DNA from: Thalassospira profundimaris
GTDB taxonomy: Bacteria > Pseudomonadota > Alphaproteobacteria > Rhodospirillales > Thalassospiraceae
Direction of reading: 5' to 3'
NCBI RefSeq assembly: GCF_003326675.1
Contig: NZ_JPWF01000007.1
Coordinates: forward strand, 124,001-188,000
Length of the DNA stretch: 64,000 nt
Shown: piece by piece, positions 52,829-61,368 of the stretch
Layout: each line of letters opens with the position of its first letter
How positions within the stretch are numbered: the first letter of the stretch is position 1
The notes under the pieces: model-generated
What the model was told of the DNA's origin: nothing
Seen by the model: the letters and a program-made list of their open reading frames with translations, nothing else
Database searches by the model: none
Position numbers and translations under genes: made by a program

Positions 52829-53734
52829 ATGGAACTGCGCCATATCCGCTACTTTCTGGCCGTTGCCCGCGAAGGCAATTTCACCCGTGCGGCTGCGCGC
52901 ATCGGGATCGGACAGCCCCCGCTTAGTCAGCAAATCCGTGACCTTGAAACCGAAATCGGCACCGCCCTGTTTCACCGTGTACCGCACGGTGCCGAACTGA
53001 CCGAGGCCGGAACGGCATTTCTTGAAGTCGTCGCCCAATTCCCAGATCTGGCCGAACGTGCCATTCGCGCCGCCCGACGTGCCGGGCGCGGTGAAACCGG
53101 CACCATCCGGGTTGGCTTTACTGCATCGGCCGCCTTCAGCCCGTCTGTGCCCGGTGTGTTTCGCGATTTCAGACGCGCCTTCCCCGCCGTTGAAATGACA
53201 TTGGAAGAAAGCAACTCCGCCCAGCTTGTCACCCGCCTTAAGGAAGAACAGCTTGATGCTGTTTTCTTGCGTCAGGATGCCATTGCCGATGATGGTATTC
53301 GGCTCCACGTAATATCGTCCGGGCCGATGGTTGTTGTCCTGCCTGCCGGGCACCCGGCAGCAAAACATGATAAAGTCTCACTTTCTCAATTGCGCGACGA
53401 TTCCCTGATCCTGACCCCGCGTGCTGTCGGCCCGACCCATTATGACAAAGTGGTCAGTGCCTGCCGCAATGCCGGGTTCGAACCCCAGATGGGTCAGATC
53501 GCCCCGCAGCTTGGATCGGTGATCAACTTTGTGGCCGCCGAACTGGGTTTTTCACTGGTTCCCAAGCCCATGACACAGCTTCAGGCCAATGGCGTTGTCT
53601 ATCGCGAAATTGATGGTGAAGTCCCGATTGCCGAACTGTCACTGGCCTATCGCAGCAATGATATATCGATCGCCCTTCGCAATTTCGTCAGTCGCACCCT
53701 TGCCGCCCACCGCAAACCCGAAATTGATGAATAG
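52829..53734 (+). CDS. LysR-family transcriptional regulator
   Basis: The 301-residue protein has the LysR winged helix at its start (MELRHIRYFLAVAREGNFTRAAARIGIGQPPLSQQIRDLE). A periplasmic-binding-type effector domain follows (about 92-295). The start at 52829 replaces an upstream in-frame TTG. It likely controls the divergent MFS exporter gene and itself through the intervening inverted repeat. The effector is unknown. Confidence 0.93.
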   Translation: MELRHIRYFLAVAREGNFTRAAARIGIGQPPLSQQIRDLETEIGTALFHRVPHGAELTEAGTAFLEVVAQFPDLAERAIRAARRAGRGETGTIRVGFTASAAFSPSVPGVFRDFRRAFPAVEMTLEESNSAQLVTRLKEEQLDAVFLRQDAIADDGIRLHVISSGPMVVVLPAGHPAAKHDKVSLSQLRDDSLILTPRAVGPTHYDKVVSACRNAGFEPQMGQIAPQLGSVINFVAAELGFSLVPKPMTQLQANGVVYREIDGEVPIAELSLAYRSNDISIALRNFVSRTLAAHRKPEIDE

Positions 53735-53754
53735 ACGACAATACATATTTTATT

Positions 53755-54273
53755 TCAGATACTTGCGATCCGTTCCCGAACAAATCCGACAAGGATTTCA
53801 GAGGATGCATCAAGTGACTGCAAGGCCGTATCGATCACCAGATCAGCATCCTGCCAAGGGTGATATTCCCGATCACAGACCTTTTGCCAGTCCGGCATTT
53901 TAAGGTTCTCGATATCACATTTTCGGGTTTCAATCCGGTGTCGATGCTTATCGCGGTCAGAACACACCAGTTCAATTTGCACAAAGGGTTTGCCAGCAAG
54001 TTTAGCAGAATCTCGCCAGGCAGCCCGGGATAATTCAATCGGATTGACCGAATCCCCGATCACGAGATGTCCAAGGCGAAGATTATCCGTGGCAATCCGG
54101 TTGGCAACGACATAGCCGACCGGCCCCATGTCATCGGATGGCACAACGCCACAATCAATGATCGCCTGCTCAATCGTATCAATGCGCAGATGGATCGCAC
54201 CAAGTTCACGGGCCGCCAGTCTGGCAATCGATGTTTTACCAACACCGGGCAATCCACCAAGAATAATCAGCAT
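53755..54273 (-). CDS. P-loop kinase-like ATPase
   Basis: The 172-residue protein starts with a Walker A motif, MLIILGGLPGVGKTS. LRIDTIEQAI, LVIGDSVNPIELSRAAW and IETRKCDIENLKMPDWQKVCDREYHPW follow. This resembles small AAA_33-type kinases, such as gluconate-kinase-like or antibiotic phosphotransferase-like proteins; substrate unknown. The start at 54273 has AGGAGA eight bases upstream; a longer frame from 54309 lacks similarity. It is divergent from the luciferase-like gene. Confidence 0.85.
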   Translation of the reverse strand: MLIILGGLPGVGKTSIARLAARELGAIHLRIDTIEQAIIDCGVVPSDDMGPVGYVVANRIATDNLRLGHLVIGDSVNPIELSRAAWRDSAKLAGKPFVQIELVCSDRDKHRHRIETRKCDIENLKMPDWQKVCDREYHPWQDADLVIDTALQSLDASSEILVGFVRERIASI

Positions 54274-54414
54274 TTTCAATGTCTCCTGAACAGGCCCACA
54301 TATGAACATTCCGGTTTGGGACTGGCAAGACAGTGAATTCAGGCTAGATTAATCCCAACTGTGAAATCAGGCGCCCCGCATTGCGGCCTGCGCGCCAAAC
54401 CGAAAGTCTGGCTT

Positions 54415-55443
54415 ATGCTACGATATTCCCTTCTTGATCTTTGCCCGGTGAATGCGGGCGAGCATCCCTCTGATGCGCTTCGCAACACGCTTGATCTTGC
54501 CCAGCATGCCGAAACGCTTGGCTATCATCGTTACTGGCTGGCCGAGCATCACAATATGCCCGGCATCGCCAGTGCCGCGACCTCGGTCGTCATGGCCCAT
54601 GTTGCGGCAGGCACCAAAACAATCCGCGTCGGTTCGGGTGGCGTGATGCTACCCAACCATGCGCCGCTGGTGATTGCCGAACAGTTCGGCACGCTTGATG
54701 CGCTTCATCCGGGCCGTATTGACCTTGGCATCGGACGCGCACCGGGCACAGATCAACGTACTGCTGCGGCCCTTCGCCGTGACATGCACGGGTCCGAAGA
54801 ACGCTTTATTCAGGATGTTTTGCAGGTACAGGCATTCCTTGGCCCGCTTGAAGGCAATCCTCCAATTCGCGCCGTTCCGGGCTATGGGTCACAGGTCCCG
54901 ATGTGGCTTTTGGGAAGCAGCCTGTTTTCGGCCGATCTGGCGGCACGCCTTGGCTTGCCCTTTGCATTTGCGTCGCATTTTGCCCCTGACATGCTGATGG
55001 ATGCGCTTTCGCTTTATCGTCACCGGTTTGAACCAAGCGAACAGCTTGATAAGCCCTATGCGATTGCCGCCATGGGATTCTTTGCGGCGGACACCGACGA
55101 GGAAGGCGAATATCTGGCAACCTCGATGCAGCAACAATTCCTGAATCTGCGGCGCGGCACACCGGGCCAGTTGCCCAAACCGGTCAAGGATATGAGTGAA
55201 ATCTGGAACCGGGTTGAAAAGGCCGGTGTTGATCATGCCATGCGTTACGCAGCAATTGGCGGACGTGACACAGTGCGCAAGAAACTCCGCGAATTTGCCT
55301 ATATGACCAATGCCGATGAAATCATGGTTACGGCCAACATCTTTGACCAAACGGCGCGCCAGAAATCATTTTCGATTGCCGCCGAGCTGTTTGGCGAGAT
55401 GAATGCAAACAGTGATCGCAGCGACAGCAAAGACTGCGCGTGA
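54415..55443 (+). CDS. LLM-class flavin-dependent oxidoreductase
   Basis: The 342-residue protein belongs to the luciferase-like monooxygenase family, MsnO8-type subgroup. It has [52 protein letters not shown] near the N-terminus, then [27 protein letters not shown] residues and [16 protein letters not shown]-dependent oxidation of an unknown substrate is expected. I start at the ATG at 54415; GTG at 54361 is possible but adds 18 residues outside the family pattern. It ends at a strong terminator. Confidence 0.88.
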   Translation: MLRYSLLDLCPVNAGEHPSDALRNTLDLAQHAETLGYHRYWLAEHHNMPGIASAATSVVMAHVAAGTKTIRVGSGGVMLPNHAPLVIAEQFGTLDALHPGRIDLGIGRAPGTDQRTAAALRRDMHGSEERFIQDVLQVQAFLGPLEGNPPIRAVPGYGSQVPMWLLGSSLFSADLAARLGLPFAFASHFAPDMLMDALSLYRHRFEPSEQLDKPYAIAAMGFFAADTDEEGEYLATSMQQQFLNLRRGTPGQLPKPVKDMSEIWNRVEKAGVDHAMRYAAIGGRDTVRKKLREFAYMTNADEIMVTANIFDQTARQKSFSIAAELFGEMNANSDRSDSKDCA

Positions 55444-55475
55444 TCCTGAATTTTCACTGTCATGCCAGTCGATTA

Positions 55476-55508
55476 ACAAAGCCGGGTTCCTTCCGAACCC
55501 GGCTTTGT
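55476..55508 (+). terminator. Terminator after the luciferase-like gene
   Basis: ACAAAGCCGGGTTC pairs perfectly with GAACCCGGCTTTGT around a 5-base loop. Confidence 0.88.
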
Positions 55509-55632
55509 CATTTCATCATACGAAATACCAACTTACGCTACTTGCGCTTGCATCGCAGCTCGGACAATATGCGCGTCCCGTCACCTGTTTGACGGGTGCC
55601 CCCATATTTCAAATGGTTATGGTGCCCCACCC

Positions 55633-57207
55633 ATGAGCGACTTTTTGCTGGCCGCGTTGCCGATCGCAACCATCCTGTTTTTAATGATCAAGATGAATTG
55701 GGGGGCTGCACGTGCCGGTGCGGCTGCGTGGTTTGTCACCGCCCTGATTGCCGTTTTCATTTTTGGCGCACCAACCGAAATGCTGATCATTGCCCAAGCC
55801 AAGGGCGTGATGCTGGCGCTTTACATCCTTTATATCGTCTGGGCGGCGCTGATCCTTTATTTCGCTGCCGAAGAAGCCGGTGCGATCAAAACCATCGGGC
55901 GCGCCATCCGATCGCTGACCGATGACCGCCCCTTGCAGCTTTTGATCCTTGGATATGTCTTCGCGACCTTCCTGCAAGGTGTTGCCGGGTTTGGTGTTCC
56001 GATCGCCGTGGTTGCGCCGCTGCTTTTGGGCATGGGCTTTTCGCCGGTTCTCGCCGTTGCCGCCCCGATGATCGGGCATAGCTGGTCCGTTCTGTTTGGC
56101 AATATGGCAACATCGTTTGAAGCATTGATTGGTGTGACCGGCATTCCGGGCACCGAATTGACCCACTATTCGGCCATTCTGCTTGGCCTTTCGGGATTCA
56201 GTTGCGGGGCGGCTGTTTTGTGGCTTGATGGCGGTTTTCAAACCATTCGCCGCCGGATTGTGCCGCTGGTCCTGATTTCCGGCGTCATGGGCGTTGTTCA
56301 ATATTGCATGGCCAATTACGGCGTCTGGACATTGGGCGGCCTGACGGCAGGCATTGCCGGGCTTGTTACCTCGATCATCGTGACCCGGTTCTGGAAATCC
56401 CATCCCGATGACGTCGCCGAACAGATCGATGATGACCATGCACACATGCCGCTGATCGAGGCGCTGACACCTTATCTGGTCTTTATCCTGATTGTCGGTC
56501 TTGCAACCTTTGCACCGGGCGTCGAAGCCTTTTTGGGCAAGGTCCGCTTCACGCTTGATTTCCCGGAAACCGCGACGTCACTTGGCTGGGTGATCAATGC
56601 TGAAAGTGCCAAGGCAATTGCCATTTTCGGCCATCCGGGCGCGCTTTTGATTTATACCGCCGCCATAAGCTTTGCCTTCTTCAAGCTGCGTGGTCGCTAT
56701 GACAACGGCATTGGCAAACGCATCTGGCAGCGCACACTAAAAAGTGGCCTTCCGACCAGCATTGGCATGGTGCCGGTGATCGGACTTGCCATCATCATGG
56801 ACCATGCAGGCATGACCTATGCCCTTGCCGAAGGTGGTGCCGCGATCTTTTCCGGCACCTTTGCCATTGCCTATCCGGTGATCGCCCCGGCGATTGGCGC
56901 ATTGGGGGCCTTCATGACCGGCAGCACCAATAATTCCAATGTCGTCTTTGGCATGTTCCAGCGCCATACCGCCGAACTGTCGGGCATTTCAACCGCCCTT
57001 GTTCTAGCAGCACAGGCAACCGGCGCATCCCTTGGCAGCATGCTGGCCCCGTCAAAAATCCTTGTCGGCTGTTCGACTGTGGGCCTGTCGGGCAAGGAAG
57101 GTCCGGTATTGTCGGTTGTTTTGAAAACCGGCGTGTTCCTGACCGCACTTTGCGGGTTTATGGCACTTGGTATCCTGTTGATTGCCACAATGAACGGAGG
57201 CGCATGA
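55633..57207 (+). CDS. LctP-family permease (lactate/glycolate permease type)
   Basis: The 524-residue membrane protein has about 12-14 hydrophobic segments. The LctP pattern includes FLQGVAGFGVPIAVVAPLLLGMGFSPVLAVAAPMIGHSW, and later FMTGSTNNSNVVFG with AAQATGASLGSMLAPSKI. Members carry lactate or glycolate with protons. The substrate here is unproven and no lactate dehydrogenase gene is adjacent. A small membrane protein gene starts one base after the stop. Confidence 0.87.
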   Translation: MSDFLLAALPIATILFLMIKMNWGAARAGAAAWFVTALIAVFIFGAPTEMLIIAQAKGVMLALYILYIVWAALILYFAAEEAGAIKTIGRAIRSLTDDRPLQLLILGYVFATFLQGVAGFGVPIAVVAPLLLGMGFSPVLAVAAPMIGHSWSVLFGNMATSFEALIGVTGIPGTELTHYSAILLGLSGFSCGAAVLWLDGGFQTIRRRIVPLVLISGVMGVVQYCMANYGVWTLGGLTAGIAGLVTSIIVTRFWKSHPDDVAEQIDDDHAHMPLIEALTPYLVFILIVGLATFAPGVEAFLGKVRFTLDFPETATSLGWVINAESAKAIAIFGHPGALLIYTAAISFAFFKLRGRYDNGIGKRIWQRTLKSGLPTSIGMVPVIGLAIIMDHAGMTYALAEGGAAIFSGTFAIAYPVIAPAIGALGAFMTGSTNNSNVVFGMFQRHTAELSGISTALVLAAQATGASLGSMLAPSKILVGCSTVGLSGKEGPVLSVVLKTGVFLTALCGFMALGILLIATMNGGA

Positions 57208-57208
57208 G

Positions 57209-57367
57209 ATGAAACAGAAACTGTTAAATCCGGTCTTTCTGGTTCTGGCATCAATCATCCTGCCGATTGCAAGCTTTGAGGCCCTTGTCATGGGAAGCTC
57301 CGCTGCAAGTGACATCCTGCTTGCGATGTTTTGTGCGGTCATGGCGCTGATCATTGTACGGAAATAA
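57209..57367 (+). CDS. Small two-helix membrane protein cotranscribed with the LctP permease
   Basis: The 52-residue product reads MKQKLLNPVFLVLASIILPI, then an Ala/Ser-rich loop and the second helix LLAMFCAVMALIIVRK. It begins one base after the permease stop, with GGAGG eight bases upstream inside the permease gene. Two hydrophobic segments and basic ends suggest an inner-membrane accessory or stability factor for the permease. I recognise no family. It is followed directly by a terminator. Confidence 0.75.
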   Translation: MKQKLLNPVFLVLASIILPIASFEALVMGSSAASDILLAMFCAVMALIIVRK

Positions 57368-57402
57368 AAAAAACCCGCCGGTTACCATAACCGGCGGGTT
57401 TT
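57368..57402 (+). terminator. Bidirectional terminator after the LctP operon
   Basis: AAAACCCGCCGGTTA and TAACCGGCGGGTTTT form a perfect 15-base stem with a 3-base loop, with A/T runs on both sides. It also serves the convergent LysE gene. Confidence 0.93.
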
Positions 57403-57425
57403 CAAAGCCGACTTGTAGTTCCCGC

Positions 57426-58058
57426 CTAGGGACGGAACGTCGCAAGTTTAAGGCCAAAGGCAATAAACACCGCCCCCGTGGTTGCCTTCAGCGCACGCTG
57501 GAAACGGCCACTACCTGCAAAACGCGTCAATCGCGACAGCAACAAAACAATCGATCCGAACCAGATAACATTGATCGATGCATGCACACAGACCAGCATG
57601 AAGGCCGATGTGACCGCACCCTCGCCCACCGGGATGAATTGCGGAAAAGCAGCCAGATAGAAAATCGATACCTTGGGATTAAGGGCGTTGGTCAGGAACC
57701 CTTCGCCATAGGCCATGATCAGGGTGCGCTTGCGCTTGGCCGGTGTCACGGCACGCACAGTCTGCACTCCGCGCCAGGCATCACGCAACGCCTTGAATCC
57801 GACCCAGCACAGATACGCCGCCCCCAGTAATTTCACGACCATGAAGGCCTGTGCCGATTGTACAAGGATCACCGAAATGCCAAGGATCGATAACGTCCCG
57901 TGCAGGTAAAAGGCCGTCACAAAACCGGCAATATTGGCAACACCCGCCGCGCGACCGGATGTCGGGACGGTTTTGGCAATCAGCACCCCGTTCGGTCCGG
58001 GTGACATCACAAGCAATGAAGTAACAAGCGCAAAGCTTAAAAACTGTGTCCAATCCAT
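57426..58058 (-). CDS. LysE/RhtB-family amino acid exporter
   Basis: The 210-residue protein has six hydrophobic segments. The family N-terminal pattern is VTSLLVMSPGPNGVLIAKTVPTSGRAAGVANIAGF, and GFLTNALNPKVSIFYLAAFPQFIP marks helix 4-5. It exports amino acids or derivatives such as lysine, threonine or homoserine lactone; specificity not readable. It is convergent with the LctP operon and divergent from the radical-SAM gene. Confidence 0.92.
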   Translation of the reverse strand: MDWTQFLSFALVTSLLVMSPGPNGVLIAKTVPTSGRAAGVANIAGFVTAFYLHGTLSILGISVILVQSAQAFMVVKLLGAAYLCWVGFKALRDAWRGVQTVRAVTPAKRKRTLIMAYGEGFLTNALNPKVSIFYLAAFPQFIPVGEGAVTSAFMLVCVHASINVIWFGSIVLLLSRLTRFAGSGRFQRALKATTGAVFIAFGLKLATFRP

Positions 58059-58279
58059 CTGGGCGATCCTTGATCAGGGGCAAGCATCTTGCGAATTTTG
58101 CGACTATAGACCCTTTCTTACGTCCGACAATCAATCGATTGTCATGGTGACATTTCCGACCAGACTTTCACGCTAAACGCGTCCAACACAACCAAGCATC
58201 ACGCCATCAGGGGCATTTCGAACGCACATGGTCCCAAATTCACCTTGAATGTTCCTATTTTGTTCTTTAACGTGAAGGA

Positions 58280-59440
58280 ATGAAAAACAGCATCGTCCCA
58301 ACCCCGAATGCCCCCTTTCCCACCCCGCCCGGTGACGGCTGGTGCGATCCGTCGTCTGATCCGTCACTGCTTGCCGCGCGCGGGCAAAAAGGACGCGGGG
58401 CGATATCGAATATTGACGGGCGATTTGAACGCCACATTCATCAGGCGGTTGATGATGGATGGCTGGATCAATTGATGGAAGACGCGCCGCCACGCAACAA
58501 AACCACCCTTGGCATTGATGGCGCACGCAGTGTCATCACCAAAAACCAAAGCCCCGATGTGCCCTTTGACCGCTCGATCAATCCCTATCGCGGGTGTGAA
58601 CATGGCTGTATCTATTGCTTTGCCAGACCAACCCATGCCTATCTTGGTCTGTCACCGGGGCTGGATTTTGAAACCAGACTGTTCTGGAAACCCGACGCCC
58701 CGACGTTGCTGCGCAAACAGCTTTCAAGCCGGGCCTACAGCCCCGCCCCCATCGTCATTGGCACCAGTACCGATCCCTATCAGCCGGTTGATCGCGACAA
58801 GAAGCTGACCCGCGACATCATCAAGGTATTGGCCGATTGCCAGCATCCCTTTTCCCTGATCACCAAAAGCGCATTGGTCACACGCGACATTGATCTGATT
58901 GCGCCGATGGCGACCCTTAACCGTGCCTCGGTTGCGGTATCGGTCACAAGCCTTGATCACCGGCTTTCCAATTTACTCGAACCGCGTGCATCGGCCCCGC
59001 ATCGCCGTCTTGAGGCCATCCGCAAGCTGTCTGATGCCGGTATTCCCGTCACCGTTCTGGCCGCCCCGATCATTCCCGGGCTTAATGACATGGAAATCGA
59101 AAAGATTGCCGCGGCCTGTGCTGATGCGGGCGCAACATCAATCAGCCATATCGTCCTGCGCCTGCCGCTTGAAATTGCCGATCTGTTTGAAGAATGGCTG
59201 ACCGCCCATTACCCGAACCGCAAGGACAAGGTCATGTCGCTAATCCGCCAGATGCGCGGCGGTGAACGATATCAGTCGGAATTTGGCAATCGCATGCGCG
59301 GCACCGGCGCGGTCGCAGATTTGATTGCCCGCCGCTTTGCCCTGGCCCGCAAAAAATATGGGCTTACCGGCCGGTCACTTGACCTTGATTGCGGCGGCTT
59401 CAAACGCCCCAGTGCGGACGGGCAGATGTCGCTGTTCTGA
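58280..59440 (+). CDS. PA0069-family radical SAM protein
   Basis: The 386-residue protein has the radical-SAM cluster motif CEHGCIYC in SINPYRGCEHGCIYCFARPTHAYLGLSPGLDFE (about residues 108-132). It resembles spore-photoproduct-lyase-like proteins annotated as PA0069 family, with TDPYQPVDRDKKLTRDIIKVL and APIIPGLNDMEIEKI. The reaction is unknown. It is convergent with tyrS, with 39 bases between the stops. Confidence 0.9.
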   Translation: MKNSIVPTPNAPFPTPPGDGWCDPSSDPSLLAARGQKGRGAISNIDGRFERHIHQAVDDGWLDQLMEDAPPRNKTTLGIDGARSVITKNQSPDVPFDRSINPYRGCEHGCIYCFARPTHAYLGLSPGLDFETRLFWKPDAPTLLRKQLSSRAYSPAPIVIGTSTDPYQPVDRDKKLTRDIIKVLADCQHPFSLITKSALVTRDIDLIAPMATLNRASVAVSVTSLDHRLSNLLEPRASAPHRRLEAIRKLSDAGIPVTVLAAPIIPGLNDMEIEKIAAACADAGATSISHIVLRLPLEIADLFEEWLTAHYPNRKDKVMSLIRQMRGGERYQSEFGNRMRGTGAVADLIARRFALARKKYGLTGRSLDLDCGGFKRPSADGQMSLF

Positions 59441-59479
59441 CACCTGCCCGCGATATATCGCACTTTCATGACAAGACCA

Positions 59480-60799
59480 TTATCCAACCCGTTTGATTGC
59501 GGCATGGCGCTTTTTGCCAACGGAAAGCTGCAACAGTTCCCAATCATCAAACGCGTAATTAAGGACGTGATGTTCGGGGTCGGTGATTTGCTTGTCATCA
59601 ATCCGCACGGCCCCGCCTTCGACCAGACGGCGGGCTTCGCTGTTGGTTTTGGCGAAACCGGCCATCACGATCAGGGCCAAAATCCCGATCCCGTCCTTAA
59701 GCGCGTGCGCCGTAAATTCCAGTGTCGGCAGACCGTTCAGATCACCATTGGTCCCAAACACACCATTGGCGGCGGATTTGACGGCTTCAAGTTCAAACTC
59801 GCCATGGGCAAGCCTGGTCGCTTCGTCGGCCAGCACGATCTTGGCTTCGTTGATCGCAGCCCCTGAAAGCTGTTCAAGCTGCTCGATATCAAGCAGTGGC
59901 AAATCGGTGAACAGGCGCAGGAACCGCCCGACATCGCCATCTTCGCAATTGCGCCAGAACTGCCAGTAATCAAAGGCACTCAGACGATCCGCATTCAGCC
60001 ACACGGCACCGGCGGCAGTTTTGCCCATCTTTACACCCGATGATGTGGTCAAAAGCGGTGCCGTCATGCCAAACACCTCATTGCCATCAACCCGGCGCAC
60101 CAGATCAACACCATTGATGATATTGGCCCATTGATCGCCCCCGCCCATCTGGGCCCGGCATCCGAAACGGCGCGACAGTTCAAGGAAATCGAACGCCTGC
60201 AAGATCATGTAGTTGAATTCAAGGAAGCTGAGGCTTTCCTGACGTTCGAGCCTTGATTTCACCGAATCAAAGGACAGCATCCGGTTGACCGAGAAATGCC
60301 GCCCGATATCACGCAAAAGATCGACATAGCCAAGCTGATCAAGCCAATCGGCATTATTGACCAGAACCGCATCAGTCGGACCATCCCCGAAACGCAGGAA
60401 CCGTCCAAACACCTTGCGAATACCATTGATGTTTGCCGCAATCTGCTCGTCGGTCAGGATCGGGCGCGCTTCGGACCGGAAACTTGGATCGCCGATACGT
60501 GTCGTACCGCCGCCGACCAGAACAATCGGCTTGTGCCCGTGGCGCTGCAACCAGCGCAGCGTCATGATCGGCAACAGATGCCCGACATGCAGGCTGTCGG
60601 CCGTGGCATCAAACCCGATGTAAACCGGCACGGCCTCTTCACCGGCAAGAATACGATCCAGCCCGACAAAGGATGTGCATTGATGGATAAGGCCCCGTGC
60701 ATGCAGCGCAAGCAACGCATCGGACGCAAAACCGTTCTGGGTTACCTCGCTGGCATTTTGCGGCGAAGCTGGTTGGTCAACAGGTTGGGATATTGTCAT
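59480..60799 (-). CDS. tyrS: Tyrosyl-tRNA synthetase
   Basis: TyrS activates tyrosine and charges tRNA-Tyr. The 439-residue protein has HVGH (71-74), the Rossmann-fold residues YIGFDATADSLHVGH, QMGGGDQWANI and the class I signature KMGKT, in the family form of KMSKS. A C-terminal S4 tRNA-binding domain follows (RRLVEGGAVRIDDKQI). The start at 60799 is the ATG eight bases after AAGGA; a TTG at 60835 is unlikely. About 20 residues at the N-terminus are extra compared with E. coli. The upstream leader contains an attenuator-like arrangement with a Tyr-Tyr reading frame. Confidence 0.96.
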   Translation of the reverse strand: MTISQPVDQPASPQNASEVTQNGFASDALLALHARGLIHQCTSFVGLDRILAGEEAVPVYIGFDATADSLHVGHLLPIMTLRWLQRHGHKPIVLVGGGTTRIGDPSFRSEARPILTDEQIAANINGIRKVFGRFLRFGDGPTDAVLVNNADWLDQLGYVDLLRDIGRHFSVNRMLSFDSVKSRLERQESLSFLEFNYMILQAFDFLELSRRFGCRAQMGGGDQWANIINGVDLVRRVDGNEVFGMTAPLLTTSSGVKMGKTAAGAVWLNADRLSAFDYWQFWRNCEDGDVGRFLRLFTDLPLLDIEQLEQLSGAAINEAKIVLADEATRLAHGEFELEAVKSAANGVFGTNGDLNGLPTLEFTAHALKDGIGILALIVMAGFAKTNSEARRLVEGGAVRIDDKQITDPEHHVLNYAFDDWELLQLSVGKKRHAAIKRVG

Positions 60800-60847
60800 T
60801 TCGGTTTTCCTTGATGGTGGGGCCACCTCGGGCAAACCGGTTTATGG

Positions 60848-60875
60848 AAAAAACAAAGGCCGCCCTGGGGCAGCC
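60848..60875 (-). terminator. Terminator-like hairpin in the tyrS leader (segments 3:4)
   Basis: On the minus strand GGCTGCCC pairs with GGGCGGCC (one G-U), followed by TTTGTTTTTT. It ends 48 bases before the tyrS ATG, a position where termination would reduce tyrS expression. Confidence 0.6.
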
Positions 60876-60904
60876 GGTCTTGGTTTTATAAAAACACGTC
60901 AACA

Positions 60905-60927
60905 GGCGCCGCACTATGTGTGCAGCG
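60905..60927 (-). promoter_or_regulatory. Leader hairpin 1:2 and alternative 2:3 pairing before tyrS
   Basis: CGCTGCAC (60927-60920) pairs perfectly, apart from one T-G wobble, with GTGCGGCG (60914-60907) around a 5-base loop. GGCGCC (60910-60905) can instead pair with GGCTGCC (60875-60869) with one bulge, which would prevent the terminator hairpin. Confidence 0.5.
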
Positions 60928-60964
60928 GATAATACGAGTTGAACTGTGCAAATACGTTTTCCAT
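60914..60964 (-). CDS. Putative tyrS leader peptide with tandem Tyr codons
   Basis: The frame reads MENVFAQFNSYYPLHT and stops with TAG at the end of hairpin 1:2. Two adjacent TAT codons (60929-60934) lie two bases before that hairpin. The open frame extends upstream without a better start, so it may instead be the end of a larger or lost gene. Ribosome stalling at Tyr codons is the proposed role. Confidence 0.5.
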   Translation of the reverse strand: MENVFAQFNSYYPLHT

Positions 60965-60971
60965 GCCCAAA

Positions 60972-61000
60972 TGGATATGTCGCAATTCCTGATCGGTCAA
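60972..61000 (-). promoter_or_regulatory. Candidate tyrS promoter
   Basis: TTGACC (61000-60995) and TATCCA (60977-60972) on the minus strand are 17 bases apart. Transcription would begin at or next to the leader ATG, giving a nearly leaderless peptide. The -10 box is weak. Confidence 0.35.
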
Positions 61001-61020
61001 GCCTGTTTCTTTGACATGCC

Positions 61021-61290
61021 TTAGAGTAGCTTCTGTTTAGATTGCATCGTTTTGCCGGAGTCATTCTTCTGTCCAGCAAGGAAAGGATCGTCGAGCGTAG
61101 CGGTGCTAGGGCCAAGAACCTTGACGCTGCGGGGCAGAAGAATGTCCCGGCCCGCAGGGTTTGGTTTGGCGATGTTTTGCTGCGTTACACCGCTTGAACG
61201 ATGCCCCGCATCGTCCTTGCGCGCTGTGTGTTGCCAAACAATTCGCCAAACACGAAAAAAACGATGCAATCTAAACGGAAATTACTCTAA
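61021..61290. mobile_element. MITE-like element with 33-bp terminal inverted repeats
   Basis: The 270-base element begins TTAGAGTA and ends TACTCTAA. The outer 33 bases at each end match in inverted orientation at 30 of 33 positions, including the uninterrupted GTTTAGATTGCATCGTTTT. Inside, GCCGGAGTCATTCTTCTG pairs with CAGAAGAATGTCCCGGC, TTTGGCGATGTTTTG with CAAACAATTCGCCAAA, and ACGATGCCCCGCATCGT is a perfect hairpin. No transposase frame is present. The ends TTA/TAA may be target duplication of an IS5- or IS630-type transposase. It separates tyrS from an unrecognised gene. Together with the tyrS leader it fills the 569-base stretch 60800-61368. Confidence 0.75.
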
Positions 61291-61308
61291 ACATCCCCAA
61301 AACCAAAA

Positions 61309-61331
61309 CACCCGCCAAATATTGGCGGGTG
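61309..61331 (-). terminator. Terminator of the 177-residue protein gene
   Basis: CACCCGCCAA pairs perfectly with TTGGCGGGTG around a 3-base loop. On the minus strand it runs into TTTTGGTTTTGG. Confidence 0.85.
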
Positions 61332-61368
61332 CGTGTCACAAGGTTGCCCAAAAAGGGAAAACCAGATC

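Noticed and set aside
55681..56445. Open frame of 254 codons opposite the LctP gene
   Set aside because: Antisense to a well-supported permease and Arg/Gly/His-rich, as is typical of shadow frames.
60800..61020. T-box riboswitch upstream of tyrS
   Set aside because: No T-box sequence or specifier-loop layout is visible; the tandem Tyr codons and overlapping hairpins fit peptide-based attenuation better.
61021..61290. CRISPR array or complete insertion sequence
   Set aside because: The repeats are terminal and inverted, not spaced direct repeats, and no transposase frame fits in 270 bases.
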